This document shows, piece by piece, positions 31,377 through 40,611 of a DNA stretch of 42,921 nt (positions within the stretch are counted from its first letter, which is position 1; the number at the start of each line of letters is the position of its first letter). Position numbers and translations under genes: made by a program. A model generated the notes under the pieces. That model worked only from the letters and a program-made list of their open reading frames with translations, was not told the origin of the DNA and ran no database searches. Source of the stretch: an uncultured Lachnospiraceae bacterium (GTDB taxonomy: Bacteria; Bacillota; Clostridia; Lachnospirales; Lachnospiraceae); NCBI GenBank assembly GCA_902801415.1, contig CADCIK010000021.1, positions 1-42,921 on the forward strand. The letters run 5' to 3'.

Positions 31377-33338
31377 ATGGAATTCAGAAGACTGAGAAGA
31401 AAACTGAAAATGATCAAAGCCGCTGCTCTTGTGAGCCTTGCAGCTGCACTATGTCTTGCGGGATGCAGTACCACACAACCCGCCGCCCCCAGCCACACCA
31501 CCACCGATACCGCTCTCCCCCTCGAAGAAATGGGAAAACTCTGCTACTACAGAGATGAAAGGGACGCGCAGTTCGATGCTGACATGGAAATTGTGGAGGG
31601 GCGGATCGCCGCCATGACGGACGGCAATTACCTGAAAGAAGAAACCGAGCTGGAAACAACGGAAGGGACAAAGTACGCCGTCAATTTTTACATTCCCATG
31701 GATGTCTACGGCGATTACAGCCTTCGCGACATCAGCCGCATTCTGATCAGCAGGCCCCTGAATCTGTGGCTTAGCAATAACACGAGCAGCGGGCCGCAGA
31801 ACTTCTTTGGCGACAAAATACCGCTCCCCAGGAGCGCGATCGAATCCGCGGAGAAGCTTTACGGGTGCCCGGAGTTTGTAAACCCGCTGGATTTTGGCAT
31901 GAAGGAGAAGGAATTCAATTATCTTACGCTCAAGCTGACGGAGGAATACTGCGCGGAGAATCCGCAGATCTGGGAATGGCCGCAGCCGTTCATCCTGCAG
32001 GACATTGAGGGCTATGAGGGCTACGCGAGTCTCAGGGTGATCCCCGATGTAGAGAGCCGCAGTCTGATCATCACGGAGGAAGGCAAGAGCAAAGGGCGCT
32101 GCAGCTCGCTCCTCTACTCCTACACGCATGAGCCGCTTTCCAACGCTTTCTTTGTGGAATCGCTTCCCGTCGTGGAGTGGGAAAGCGGGGAGGCCATAAA
32201 AGGCGCGGGGCAGATTGAGAACACCGAATTCACAGCCACGACCGTGGTCAACGGATATGCTCCCGAGGAGGCGTACGTGAGCGACCGAAACTGGGAGCAG
32301 ACGCTGCAGGCCATCCGCGAGCGGCTGGATTCCACAGGCATCCCCTACGCGCTGGGCCGCCGCCCGGGCAACGACCGCTCGATCATGATCCGCATGGAAC
32401 TCGGGCTCTTCGCCGACAATTTCATGGACTATGTCGTGAAGAACTCCGAAGTCAGCTTCAGCGCCCTGGGAGAGTCCCTCAAAGAATCTCCGTCCGACAT
32501 AATAATCAGCCCTCAGGACCAGTCTTCCAACAGCGGCGCCTCTCAGGACCAGTCCGCCAACAGCGGCACCCCTCAGAACCAATATGCCAAAAGATCGATC
32601 TCCCTGGACATGTCCGCCCTCCGGAAAGAGACGTTCAACAAGCTGTCAATGAACTGCGAGAAGGCGGGCGGCGGAAGGATCGTTCTGCGTGTGAACGATG
32701 TCCCGTTTGCCTATGGCTATTGTGACAAGACGATCAAGGATGGCCGCTTTGTTATGGATCACAACGGGTTCACCGCAGAGGACGGATTCACAGGCGAAAT
32801 GAGCTGGATGCCTGAATTTCTGGGAGCTTTGATCTGCGGTACACCGATTCACACGGTCAACTCCTCCCAGGCAGCCGTCACTTTTAAGAACACGGAGCAA
32901 GTCTATTTGTCTGAGGATGGGCAATTCTGCATTCCTCCAACGTACAGCATTTCGAGACATAACTTATATGATGAGATCGAAAGCAAGATCGGGGATATGA
33001 AGTATACACGGCTTGGTGTTTTGACAAGCGGGACGCCGTGCCTGCAGTTTGCAATGCCGGAGGGCGAATCACAAAATGAACAGATCGCCGCGACCATGAG
33101 CCGGGTCTTTAAGGCACTCAGAGACGAGATCTTCACCTACTGGATGCGGTTCGATTTTGTCGACGAATACGGAAATCCTGTGTTGATGTTCACAACATAC
33201 AAGTCCTACACCATCGAACCGACCAAATTCGGATACTCCCTGTATTATCAGAGCGGGATCACGGCTGAGGATGAAGCAGAGATCCTCAAACTGCTGTCGG
33301 AGGACGCGTCCCTCGCGGACCTGGCAGAGGGGGATTAA
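31377..33338 (+). CDS. Large lipoprotein of unknown family in the TIR locus
   Basis: A 653-residue protein. The first residues MEFRRLRRKLKM are basic, then a lipoprotein signal AAALVSLAAALCLAGC with lipidated Cys near 30. The mature part is a long extracellular region I cannot assign. A Ser/Asn/Gln/Pro linker with repeated NSGxPQDQ-like units sits near 375-402 and separates two segments. The part around WEQTLQAIRERLDSTGIPYALG near 308 recalls the SecD-type periplasmic fold, but this is weak. It ends with an acidic tail. AGAGG lies near the start. It lies between two TIR genes in the same direction and may be their surface partner. Confidence 0.8.
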   Translation: MEFRRLRRKLKMIKAAALVSLAAALCLAGCSTTQPAAPSHTTTDTALPLEEMGKLCYYRDERDAQFDADMEIVEGRIAAMTDGNYLKEETELETTEGTKYAVNFYIPMDVYGDYSLRDISRILISRPLNLWLSNNTSSGPQNFFGDKIPLPRSAIESAEKLYGCPEFVNPLDFGMKEKEFNYLTLKLTEEYCAENPQIWEWPQPFILQDIEGYEGYASLRVIPDVESRSLIITEEGKSKGRCSSLLYSYTHEPLSNAFFVESLPVVEWESGEAIKGAGQIENTEFTATTVVNGYAPEEAYVSDRNWEQTLQAIRERLDSTGIPYALGRRPGNDRSIMIRMELGLFADNFMDYVVKNSEVSFSALGESLKESPSDIIISPQDQSSNSGASQDQSANSGTPQNQYAKRSISLDMSALRKETFNKLSMNCEKAGGGRIVLRVNDVPFAYGYCDKTIKDGRFVMDHNGFTAEDGFTGEMSWMPEFLGALICGTPIHTVNSSQAAVTFKNTEQVYLSEDGQFCIPPTYSISRHNLYDEIESKIGDMKYTRLGVLTSGTPCLQFAMPEGESQNEQIAATMSRVFKALRDEIFTYWMRFDFVDEYGNPVLMFTTYKSYTIEPTKFGYSLYYQSGITAEDEAEILKLLSEDASLADLAEGD

Positions 33339-33481
33339 CGACCGCGCGAACCAACGCCAGTCATAGATCCGCCGACCGCATCAACGCCGGCTTGCGCACA
33401 AGGCAACGCAAGGCGTATCAGCCGCGAACCAGCCGGCGCAAGCCGCGTCACCAACCACAAACTAACAGCGAGGACACCCTG

Positions 33482-36400
33482 ATGGACTATCACTACAAAG
33501 CGTTTATCTCATATAGGCATGCGGAGCTGGACACCAAGGTGGCCGTGGAGATCCAGAACCGGATCGAGCGGTATGTCATCCCGGGGAGCATCCGCAAGGA
33601 GCTGGGGATCAAATCGATCGGACGGGTCTTTCGCGACAAGGACGAGCTGCCCTCTACCAGCGATCTCAATGACAATATCAAAAACGCGATTCTGAACAGC
33701 GAATACCTGATCTGTATCTGCTCGCCCCGCTACATTGAGTCGATCTGGTGCAGGAAAGAGATCGAGTTCTTTCTGGAGAGCCACGACAAGCACCACGTTC
33801 TGACGGTGCTCGCGGAAGGCGATCCATATGAAGTCGTGCCGGATATTCTGTGCAAAGAGACAGTGACTGTGCAGGATGAGAACGGCAATGACGTCACGAT
33901 CGAAACAAGGCTGGAGCCGCTCAGCTGCGACTACAGGGTCGACTGGCACAGGGCCAGAGCCGAGGAATTTCCACGGCTTGCGGCAGTCCTGATCGGCTGC
34001 CGGTACGCGGATCTGCGCCAGAAAATGCGGAAGCGCAGAATGCGCATTACTGCGGCAGCAGCTGCTTTCGCGGCTGCCCTCGCGGCTTATTTCGTGTGGA
34101 GCTACATCAATATTCAGATCAATTACCGCCAGTCGCTGATCAACCAGAGCGAATATCTGGCTTCTTCGGCGCGGGAGGCGCTGAGCGTCAATGACAATGT
34201 CAAAGCGGCACAGCTCTCTCTCGCTGCCCTTCCCGATCAGGGCCGTGACAGGCCGATCGTGCCCGAGGCGGTCTACACGCTGTCCCAGGCGATCGGCGCC
34301 TATCAGACCAAGCAGACCATGAATCTCAGAGGCGTCGCGACCTACACGACGCGGACCGGCATGCTTGACAACTATACCATCACTAAGGACGCCCATTACA
34401 TGGCGATGATCTCCACCAGCGGCGATGTGGAAGTCTGCGACCTGTGCCAAAACACCACTCCCTACACACTCTCTTCCTACAACCTGTTCGGCACCGCCGC
34501 GAACGCTGTGACCAGCTGCGGAAACGACCGGTTTGTGCTCTACGGCCTGAATCTGGACGATATGGCCGTGGTCCGCTTCAGCGACGGCGAAGTTCTCTGG
34601 TACCAGAAGTTCCAGGGTTCCGGCAAGAGAGTCCTTGCGCTCGGCAACGACAGTTCATTGCTGATGCTTTTCACAAGACAGGAAGTGATCATCCTCGACT
34701 CACAAAACGGGGACATCCTGAGCAGGTGTTCCATTCAGGAGGCGTCGGGCGGAGAGGCGACACAGTCCTACAAGCCCGCCTACGCCTACGAGAGCATCAA
34801 TCGCTGCGTCAGCGTCAATGAAGAGAACGCCAGCTGCACAGTCCTCTGCTCCATCGATGACGACTCTTTCTCCGAGCCGGCGACAGGCGTTCTGACCTAT
34901 TACTATGAGACCGGGAAGACCGTCTGGACCCCCTTCAGGCAGGACAACTATCAGTTCGAGAGCATAAGCCAGGACGCAGACGGCAATATCCTGTTCGCCT
35001 ACGCGGAGAAAGATACAGATTACTGTCTCAACGGATACTTCAAACTGGCCTATGACAGCGGCACTGCACTCTTTCAGAACGGCAAAGCATCGCTCCTCAT
35101 GGTCAAAGAGGGTTCAGGAGAGATTGTCTGGCAAAACACTGTCGAATACATAGGTCTCAGGGACAGCACTTACAGCTGCTTTGAGATCAGAACCGTTCCC
35201 GGAGACGGAGAATTTCCGGCTAGAAAAGTGGTCCTGGCCGCAGTCTCCAACAAGATCGTTCTCTTCGACGCAGCCGACGGCAGCAAGATCAAAGAAATCC
35301 CCTTATCGGACTGGGTGGTCTCGGTGGACAGACAGAGAGCATTCGAGCCCTATATCCGCGTAAATGGAGCGAGCGGAGCACAATACTATATGGACATACA
35401 TTCCGAGGATTATGACGGAATGTCCTTTATGGAAGGACCTGTGGATAACACCGGTTTCTACCATGCCCGCGACTCCTATGAAGGCGTGTCCCAGTTTGTC
35501 GTGGAGCAGGACAACATCATCCGCGTCTTCAAGGCCGAACAAGGGGACAACGATTTCACGCTGTTCGGATTTGCGGCGCCTGAGGGGACCATCTCGAATC
35601 AGTTCATACTGGGCAGCCGTCTGGTCCTCATCAACAGTGACGGCAAGCTCTATATCTACGATATGGAGAGCGAGAAGAAGCTGCATGAGATCCAGCTGGA
35701 TAGCGGGTACTCCTACTTCTGCCTCAGTGCATCCTCCGATCTTTCCACTCTATACCTGACCTCATCCGAAGACTACAGCGGCGAAAAAGTGCTGCGCGTA
35801 GACCTGGAGAACGGAACCTGTGAAGCTTTCACGATCACACAGGTTGATTTTTTGACCGGCGCCGGCAGATGGAAATTCGGCTGCGCGGGAAGTATCGCGA
35901 GCGGGGACTATATCTTCTACAGGGCATCCAACTTTAACTCCATGACCAGCTACTGGTTCCGCTATTCGGTGAAGGATGGCAGTACAGCAATGCTGGAGCT
36001 CCCCTATTATGAGGATTTACAGAAAAGTGATTCCGCATTGTCCAAATGCCTGTTTTCACAGGATGGGAGTAAGGGCGTGCTGTATTTTGACAACGCATTG
36101 TATCTGGCGGATTTCGAGAATAACACAGTCAATGCCATGGACGCCAAAATACCCGGCGTGACCTATGGCACACGCCGGGAATCGGATGGAATGTTCGCAT
36201 ATTACTATCAGGGCTCGCAGGAAAGCGACAACCGCAAGGAACTGCGCGTCTACGACGCAAGCGGGAACACGATCTGGGCGATCGACAATTTCGCAGAGAA
36301 GATCACCGCACTTCAGTTCTACAAGGACATCCTGGTTGTGGGGACGGAAAACAAGCGCGTCTTCGCCTACGACGCGCGGACCGGAGAGCAGAAAGGCGTG

Positions 36401-36715
36401 GTCGACCTTAATAAGCAGCTGTACCACGCAAGCCTGCACATTTACGACAGCGGCAGCGGCGATCTGATCATCGACACCGGCGCGAATTCTGTGTTCATGG
36501 TGGATTACGAGGCCTGGGCGCTGACCGGAGCCGTCTATGAGACCGTGGGCTACTGCCCTGCGCTCAAGCGGATCATCAGCTCCACCGGGACGACGGAGAA
36601 CAAATACGGCTATTGCCGCTACTACTCGGTTCAGGACCTTGTGGAAAAGGGCAAAGCCTTCGTAGGCGAGCAGACCATGTCCGCGGACGAACTGGCGACT
36701 TACGGGTTGAACTGA
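33482..36715 (+). CDS. TIR - transmembrane - beta-propeller protein
   Basis: Start set at ATG 33482 (MDYHYKAFISYRHAE), 8 bp after GAGG; the upstream in-frame stretch from 33392 is basic, Arg-rich and lacks a ribosome binding site. The product has 1077 residues. Residues 3-175 are a TIR domain of a type frequent in Lachnospiraceae (KAFISYRHAELD, VFRDKDELPSTSDL, YLICICSPRYIESIWCRKEIEFF with candidate catalytic Glu93). A basic stretch KMRKRRMR leads into one membrane helix (about 188-208). Residues about 270-1060 are repeated beta blades of PQQ/WD40 style (LFDAADGSKIKEI, LYIYDMESEKKLHEI, VFAYDARTGEQKGV), predicted to face outside. It is a receptor-like layout. It follows the lipoprotein by 143 bp. 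Confidence 0.88.
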   Translation: MDYHYKAFISYRHAELDTKVAVEIQNRIERYVIPGSIRKELGIKSIGRVFRDKDELPSTSDLNDNIKNAILNSEYLICICSPRYIESIWCRKEIEFFLESHDKHHVLTVLAEGDPYEVVPDILCKETVTVQDENGNDVTIETRLEPLSCDYRVDWHRARAEEFPRLAAVLIGCRYADLRQKMRKRRMRITAAAAAFAAALAAYFVWSYINIQINYRQSLINQSEYLASSAREALSVNDNVKAAQLSLAALPDQGRDRPIVPEAVYTLSQAIGAYQTKQTMNLRGVATYTTRTGMLDNYTITKDAHYMAMISTSGDVEVCDLCQNTTPYTLSSYNLFGTAANAVTSCGNDRFVLYGLNLDDMAVVRFSDGEVLWYQKFQGSGKRVLALGNDSSLLMLFTRQEVIILDSQNGDILSRCSIQEASGGEATQSYKPAYAYESINRCVSVNEENASCTVLCSIDDDSFSEPATGVLTYYYETGKTVWTPFRQDNYQFESISQDADGNILFAYAEKDTDYCLNGYFKLAYDSGTALFQNGKASLLMVKEGSGEIVWQNTVEYIGLRDSTYSCFEIRTVPGDGEFPARKVVLAAVSNKIVLFDAADGSKIKEIPLSDWVVSVDRQRAFEPYIRVNGASGAQYYMDIHSEDYDGMSFMEGPVDNTGFYHARDSYEGVSQFVVEQDNIIRVFKAEQGDNDFTLFGFAAPEGTISNQFILGSRLVLINSDGKLYIYDMESEKKLHEIQLDSGYSYFCLSASSDLSTLYLTSSEDYSGEKVLRVDLENGTCEAFTITQVDFLTGAGRWKFGCAGSIASGDYIFYRASNFNSMTSYWFRYSVKDGSTAMLELPYYEDLQKSDSALSKCLFSQDGSKGVLYFDNALYLADFENNTVNAMDAKIPGVTYGTRRESDGMFAYYYQGSQESDNRKELRVYDASGNTIWAIDNFAEKITALQFYKDILVVGTENKRVFAYDARTGEQKGVVDLNKQLYHASLHIYDSGSGDLIIDTGANSVFMVDYEAWALTGAVYETVGYCPALKRIISSTGTTENKYGYCRYYSVQDLVEKGKAFVGEQTMSADELATYGLN

Positions 36716-36803
36716 GTGCGTCCGGGGTACCGGATTCTCCTTAGATGGTGCCTCTCACTTTATCTTGTGCTTATTACTTCACTCAGGACATCTCGCAGTC
36801 AGA

Positions 36804-37643
36804 TTATTTACTCACAAGCTTCAGGAACTTCTTGTCATTCATCTGCTCGTTGGTAACATACTCTCCGTCAAAGAACAGCGCATAATTGGTCACCGGCGTC
36901 GGTGCATTCTGCGCGTCATCCCTGCTCTCAATGTGGATCGCATGGAACGGGATGCCGTTCTCTTCCGCTGTCTTCTCCAAAATCGGCACATACTTGGCAT
37001 TAAACGGACATTGGCTGGTGTAATACAAAACATATCCCTTTTCGTCAATATGCGGATGCTTCGCGCAGGCTTTAAACGCCGGCGCTTCGGCGTCAGCGGG
37101 ACAGGTCCCCTGGCTCACCCCGCTCGCTCCCTGCGCCTCTGAGTCACGAGGACAATCCTCCTGGCTCGCTCCCTGCGCCACATCACTCTCCTCAAAAGGC
37201 AAATACCAGAGCTGAATGCCGTTACCCGCTTCATCCGCTACCTTAAATCCCTTATACTTCAGGAATTTGGGATCCGCCAGGAACGGTTTCTTCTTCGCCG
37301 ACGCCAAAATACACAGCCCCTTCATGCCCTTCTCTTTACTATCTTTGATGCAGGCATCCAGAAGGTCTGTTGAATATCCATGCCCCTTGAAGGAGCCGGA
37401 CACCCACAGGCAGTCAATGTACATATATCCGTCGGCATCGATCGGAACCCAGGCGTTTTCTGCTGGAATGTACTCAATGAAGCACTTACCGCGCTCCACA
37501 CTTTTCAGAAAAACGAGCCCTTCGTCAAACCGGTCCGCAAGCCACGCCTTCTTGGACGAAACCTGTATATCCTTATTGTTCGAAATAGCACAGCAGATGT
37601 GCTCCTTCTCCAGATTTTCCTTTGTAACTCTGATGTATTCCAT
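36804..37643 (-). CDS. YoaP-like GNAT acetyltransferase with repeat-derived linker
   Basis: A 279-residue protein. Residues about 1-150 are a GNAT domain (MYIDCLWVSGSFKGHGYSTDLLDACIKDSKEKG holds the acetyl-CoA loop). Residues about 190-279 are the YoaP C-terminal domain (KHPHIDEKGYVLYYTSQCPFNAKYVPILE, thioredoxin-like cysteine, and NAPTPVTNYALFFDGEYVTNEQMNDKKFLKLV). Between them is an extra stretch of about 35 residues with two related units, GASQEDCPRDSE and GVSQGTCPADAE. Its DNA (37096-37180) matches intergenic repeat family H, so a repeat has become coding. Substrate is unknown. It converges on the TIR-propeller gene. Confidence 0.9.
   Translation of the reverse strand: MEYIRVTKENLEKEHICCAISNNKDIQVSSKKAWLADRFDEGLVFLKSVERGKCFIEYIPAENAWVPIDADGYMYIDCLWVSGSFKGHGYSTDLLDACIKDSKEKGMKGLCILASAKKKPFLADPKFLKYKGFKVADEAGNGIQLWYLPFEESDVAQGASQEDCPRDSEAQGASGVSQGTCPADAEAPAFKACAKHPHIDEKGYVLYYTSQCPFNAKYVPILEKTAEENGIPFHAIHIESRDDAQNAPTPVTNYALFFDGEYVTNEQMNDKKFLKLVSK
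37096..37180 (-). repeat. Family H repeat inside the YoaP-like coding sequence
   Basis: GCGGGACAGGTCCCCTGGCTC and GAGTCACGAGGACAATCCTC-CTGGCTC resemble the intergenic unit GAGTCACGGGGACAGTCCGC at 24962. GCTCGCTCCCTGCGCC occurs twice (about 37128 and 37165), a tandem duplication in frame. Its length keeps the reading frame open. Confidence 0.75.
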
Positions 37644-37721
37644 GTGGTCCTCCCCCTTTATTCTGCCAGATGATCAAGTGCCGGGGCATTAAGCTTCACT
37701 GCCTTTATCAGGCACCGATCC

Positions 37722-37946
37722 TCAGTCCTCCCTCCGCAGCGCAAGCCGGAACACCTTCGCCATCAGCGGGATATAGGTCACTGCAAACACCCCCGCTGCC
37801 GTCCCGACTGCAGCTTTCTTGTACTTCTCAGGCACCTGCGTGCCGGCCGCCAGTCCCATTGCAAACAGGCAGAACTTAACAAGTGCAAAGTCCTTCCAGC
37901 TGCTCTCCTTCGCATAACGGTTGCCAAAATCCAGCAATTTTCGCAT
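37722..37946 (-). CDS. Small membrane protein (clostridial family often labelled phosphate ABC permease)
   Basis: A 74-residue protein with an amphipathic start (MRKLLDFGNRYAKESSWKDFALVKF) and two hydrophobic segments (about 23-37 and 46-62), ending RLALRRED. It closely resembles a small clostridial family that databases often label permease of a phosphate ABC transporter, a label its size does not support. AAGGAGTACCAACTT precedes the ATG. Function unknown. Confidence 0.75.
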   Translation of the reverse strand: MRKLLDFGNRYAKESSWKDFALVKFCLFAMGLAAGTQVPEKYKKAAVGTAAGVFAVTYIPLMAKVFRLALRRED

Positions 37947-38019
37947 AAGTTGGTACTCCTTTCTACCTTTGAATCAACACTTCCTAATCTTGTCGCTCAT
38001 TGTTTGATTTCTGACGTTT

Positions 38020-38250
38020 CTATGCCCCTTGGGCATCCTTTAACGGCACGATACCGTCTGCCGACAGGCTCTCCGGCCACCCGTCGCCCTCATCAATTCC
38101 ATTGGCATACAGCCACTCATCTTCCACCCGGATCAGCCGCTCCTGCCCACTCTCATCGACCAGCGTCACAAGCACCTTAACCTTCGCATCCTCCAACCGC
38201 TCCTCGCAGCCATAGTCGTCCTCCTGAATGCGCTTTACTGTCCATCCCAT
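38020..38250 (-). CDS. Small acidic protein (76 residues), hypothetical
   Basis: Start set at ATG 38250 (MGWTVKRIQEDDYG), which is 7 bp after the stop of the preceding small gene and 10 bp after its AGGAG. The product is acidic and looks globular: VKVLVTLVDESGQERLIRVEDEWLYANGIDEGDGWPE. It has no membrane segment. I cannot name its family. It forms a two-gene operon with the 59-residue protein. Confidence 0.7.
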   Translation of the reverse strand: MGWTVKRIQEDDYGCEERLEDAKVKVLVTLVDESGQERLIRVEDEWLYANGIDEGDGWPESLSADGIVPLKDAQGA

Positions 38251-38257
38251 GATGTGC

Positions 38258-38437
38258 TCACTCCTCTGCCACATAATCTGCCAAAATATCGATCACATCA
38301 TCCAACGCTTCCAGCGCCTCCTCAAGGCTGGCAGGATCCCTGCCTTCTGTATCCATCTCCAAAGTGATTCCTGCAAGTCTGTTCTTCGTAAACCTGATCT
38401 GTGTCAGGACTTCCTGTACTTCTTTTTTGTAATTCAT
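38258..38437 (-). CDS. Small helical protein (59 residues), hypothetical
   Basis: A frame from ATG 38437 (MNYKKEVQEVLTQIR), 3-4 bp after GGGGAG, to TGA 38258. The product reads as two amphipathic helices (residues about 3-26 and 37-56, LEEALEALDDVIDILADYV) and is probably a helical hairpin. It is acidic. It precedes and is probably co-transcribed with the 76-residue protein. Function unknown. Confidence 0.65.
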   Translation of the reverse strand: MNYKKEVQEVLTQIRFTKNRLAGITLEMDTEGRDPASLEEALEALDDVIDILADYVAEE

Positions 38438-38485
38438 CTTCTCCCCTTTTCTCTTGACCGGTTACAATGCGTCATTGAATCTGTT

Positions 38486-38584
38486 TCTCTAGCCCAAAGT
38501 GCGTCAGCTAGCCTGAGAGTCCCTCTAGCTCAAAGTGCGTCAGTGAGCCTGGGAAATCCCTCTGGCTCAAATTGAGTCACCGAA
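38486..38584. repeat. H-like tandem repeats upstream of the small operon
   Basis: About two and a half units of 37-38 bp based on CTCAAAGTGCGTCAG-AGCCTGRGARTCCCTCTRG. Each holds an imperfect AGCCTGGGA/TCCCTCTGGCT hairpin resembling family H. It fills the gap between the small operon and the amylase stop. Confidence 0.75.
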
Positions 38585-38599
38585 TCTTTTCATCCGGCT

Positions 38600-40561
38600 T
38601 CACGGCTTCTGCAGGAACAGGATCCCGCCTGCAGGAACCGTGATTTCCCTGTCGTTAATCAGTGAATTTCTGTCGCCGGTGTAGAGCGCAGCGCGCAAAT
38701 TCGTGTATTCCGCCACTGAATCCGGCAGCCGGCGTGTTACTGCAGTATCGCCGGTGTTGACCAGGATCAGGACATCACCTGCATCACCGGTATTGCCTGT
38801 ACCAGCATCTCCGGCGTTACCGATATCCTCTGCACCATCTGCATCGCCTGCACCATCTGCATCGGCCATCTCTTGCTCAGCCGCACCAGTTCTCAGAAAA
38901 CCGACAAAGCGGTCTTCCTCCAGTTCCGGAATCAGCACTGTTTTGCCTCTGGCGATTGCAGGCAGGCTCTCCCGAATCCTCACGGCCTCGCGAACATAGC
39001 TGAATATTGAGTCCGGATCGCTCGCCTGCTTCTCCAATGAGCCATATTCCATTAGGATCGTTTCCATACCGGCCGGGCCTGCGCACATCCCTGCTGCCTG
39101 CGGGTCGTCGCTCCAGTGCATGGGAGCCCGACGGTTCTCGTCCCTGCCGGCGCCTTTCATCCCGAGTTCTTCACCGTAATATATAAACGCGTTTCCCGGC
39201 ATAAGCAGGTTCAGCGCTTCGGCGATCTTTATTTTGGCAGATTTGCCGTACACATTGGGCTCTGTGCCGCTGTCCATATCGGACTCGCCACTGCTGTCCA
39301 CGTTGTATTCGCCGCCACTGTCCGTGTAGTATTCGGCTCCCCTGTCCATGTCGTGATTTGAGTAGAACGGCGCATTGACATACGACGGGTTCAGGGAAGC
39401 GTATAATCCCTCTTCCTGCGCCATAGCTTCGGCAAAATATCGAAGATCCCCCGCTCCATTCACCGTACGCGCGATGATCCCGTCGCGGCCTGCAAACGCG
39501 AAATCAAACAGGGAGTCGATCCCGCTCCTGTAGAACTGCGCGTATGTGTTCTGGTCGGCCCATGCTTCGCCGACAATGTAGGCGGAGGGATTTTTCTGTT
39601 TTGACGTCTCTGTGAACCAGTGCGTGAATTCAATGCCCGCCTCAGGGTTGTCCGTATAGTAAGATGTCACCGCGTCCAGCCGGAAGCCATCGACTCCACG
39701 GTCAAGCCAGAAATCGATCACATTCTTCAGCTCCTGCCGCACCTCTCCGGTAGTCAGGTTCAGATCCGGCATCTCCGACCAGAATCTCGCCTCGTAATAC
39801 CACTCGGAATCCGGCAGAGGGACGTAGCCATCGTACTGCTCCCTGGCGAACTGATAGTACCACACATAGGGGCACTCCTCCTTCACCGCATCGCGGCCCG
39901 GCGGGAGCGACCTCAGATAACCGGCCGCCTCCTGAAACCAAGGGTGCGCCGTCGAAGTATGGTTCACCGCAAGATCCAGAATTACGGTCATCCCCCTCTC
40001 GTGGCATTCGGCGATAAGCGCGTCCATGTCCTCCAGCGTCCCGTAGGATGGATCGATCCCGACAAAATCCGTCGCATCATATTTATGATAGGTATTCGAG
40101 GGAAAGACCGGCATGAGCCAAAGTCCTGTCATTCCGAGATCTTCACCCCCTGCAGGGTCACCGTCATTGATATAATCCAGCTTTGAGATAAGTCCCGGCA
40201 GATCGCCGATCCCGTCGCCGTCACTGTCGCAGAAAGAGTAGACGAAGACCTCATAGGTCGTCCGGCAGAAGTCGTCTCTTGTTAGCGAGCTGATTTGCGC
40301 CTGTGTATTCTCAGTTGAGGTTTGATTCTCAGCTGCTTCCTGTTCATTCTCCGCTGTAGTTTGGGCCTCAAGAGCGACAGCAGATTCGCTTTCCACCGAA
40401 GTTTGCAAATCGGCGGTTTCATATTCGTTTACCGCCACAGTTTGAGCCTCATTCGCTGCTTCCGGCCCGCTGTCAGGCAGATAGCCTGTCACGCGCAGAT
40501 ATGCGACCAACAGAGCGATCACGGCTGCAACCAGCCATCGGAATATATTACTATTTTGCAT
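38600..40561 (-). CDS. Membrane-anchored alpha-amylase family glycosidase, GH13
   Basis: A 653-residue protein. Residues about 7-24 are one uncleaved-looking membrane anchor; 30-95 are an acidic Glu/Thr/Ala/Gln linker. The GH13 barrel runs from about 100 to 560: DLAVNHTS (195-202), GFRLDAVTSYY (nucleophile Asp296), IVGEAW (acid/base Glu332) and FYSNHDMDRG (Asp404). Two low-complexity insertions interrupt it: YYTDSGGEYNVDSSGESDMD near 412 and a Gly/Ala/Asp/Glu run near 573-610 made of GNAGDAG-like units. It would cleave alpha-glucans at the cell surface. No signal for cell-wall attachment is present. Transcribed alone. Confidence 0.92.
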   Translation of the reverse strand: MQNSNIFRWLVAAVIALLVAYLRVTGYLPDSGPEAANEAQTVAVNEYETADLQTSVESESAVALEAQTTAENEQEAAENQTSTENTQAQISSLTRDDFCRTTYEVFVYSFCDSDGDGIGDLPGLISKLDYINDGDPAGGEDLGMTGLWLMPVFPSNTYHKYDATDFVGIDPSYGTLEDMDALIAECHERGMTVILDLAVNHTSTAHPWFQEAAGYLRSLPPGRDAVKEECPYVWYYQFAREQYDGYVPLPDSEWYYEARFWSEMPDLNLTTGEVRQELKNVIDFWLDRGVDGFRLDAVTSYYTDNPEAGIEFTHWFTETSKQKNPSAYIVGEAWADQNTYAQFYRSGIDSLFDFAFAGRDGIIARTVNGAGDLRYFAEAMAQEEGLYASLNPSYVNAPFYSNHDMDRGAEYYTDSGGEYNVDSSGESDMDSGTEPNVYGKSAKIKIAEALNLLMPGNAFIYYGEELGMKGAGRDENRRAPMHWSDDPQAAGMCAGPAGMETILMEYGSLEKQASDPDSIFSYVREAVRIRESLPAIARGKTVLIPELEEDRFVGFLRTGAAEQEMADADGAGDADGAEDIGNAGDAGTGNTGDAGDVLILVNTGDTAVTRRLPDSVAEYTNLRAALYTGDRNSLINDREITVPAGGILFLQKP

Positions 40562-40611
40562 TATTTACGAATTCCTTCTAAAAAATCATTAACACACATT
40601 CATTCTATCAT

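Noticed and set aside
33392-33481. Upstream start for the TIR-propeller gene
   Set aside because: The first 30 codons are Arg-rich, have no ribosome binding site, and TIR families begin near the ATG at 33482.
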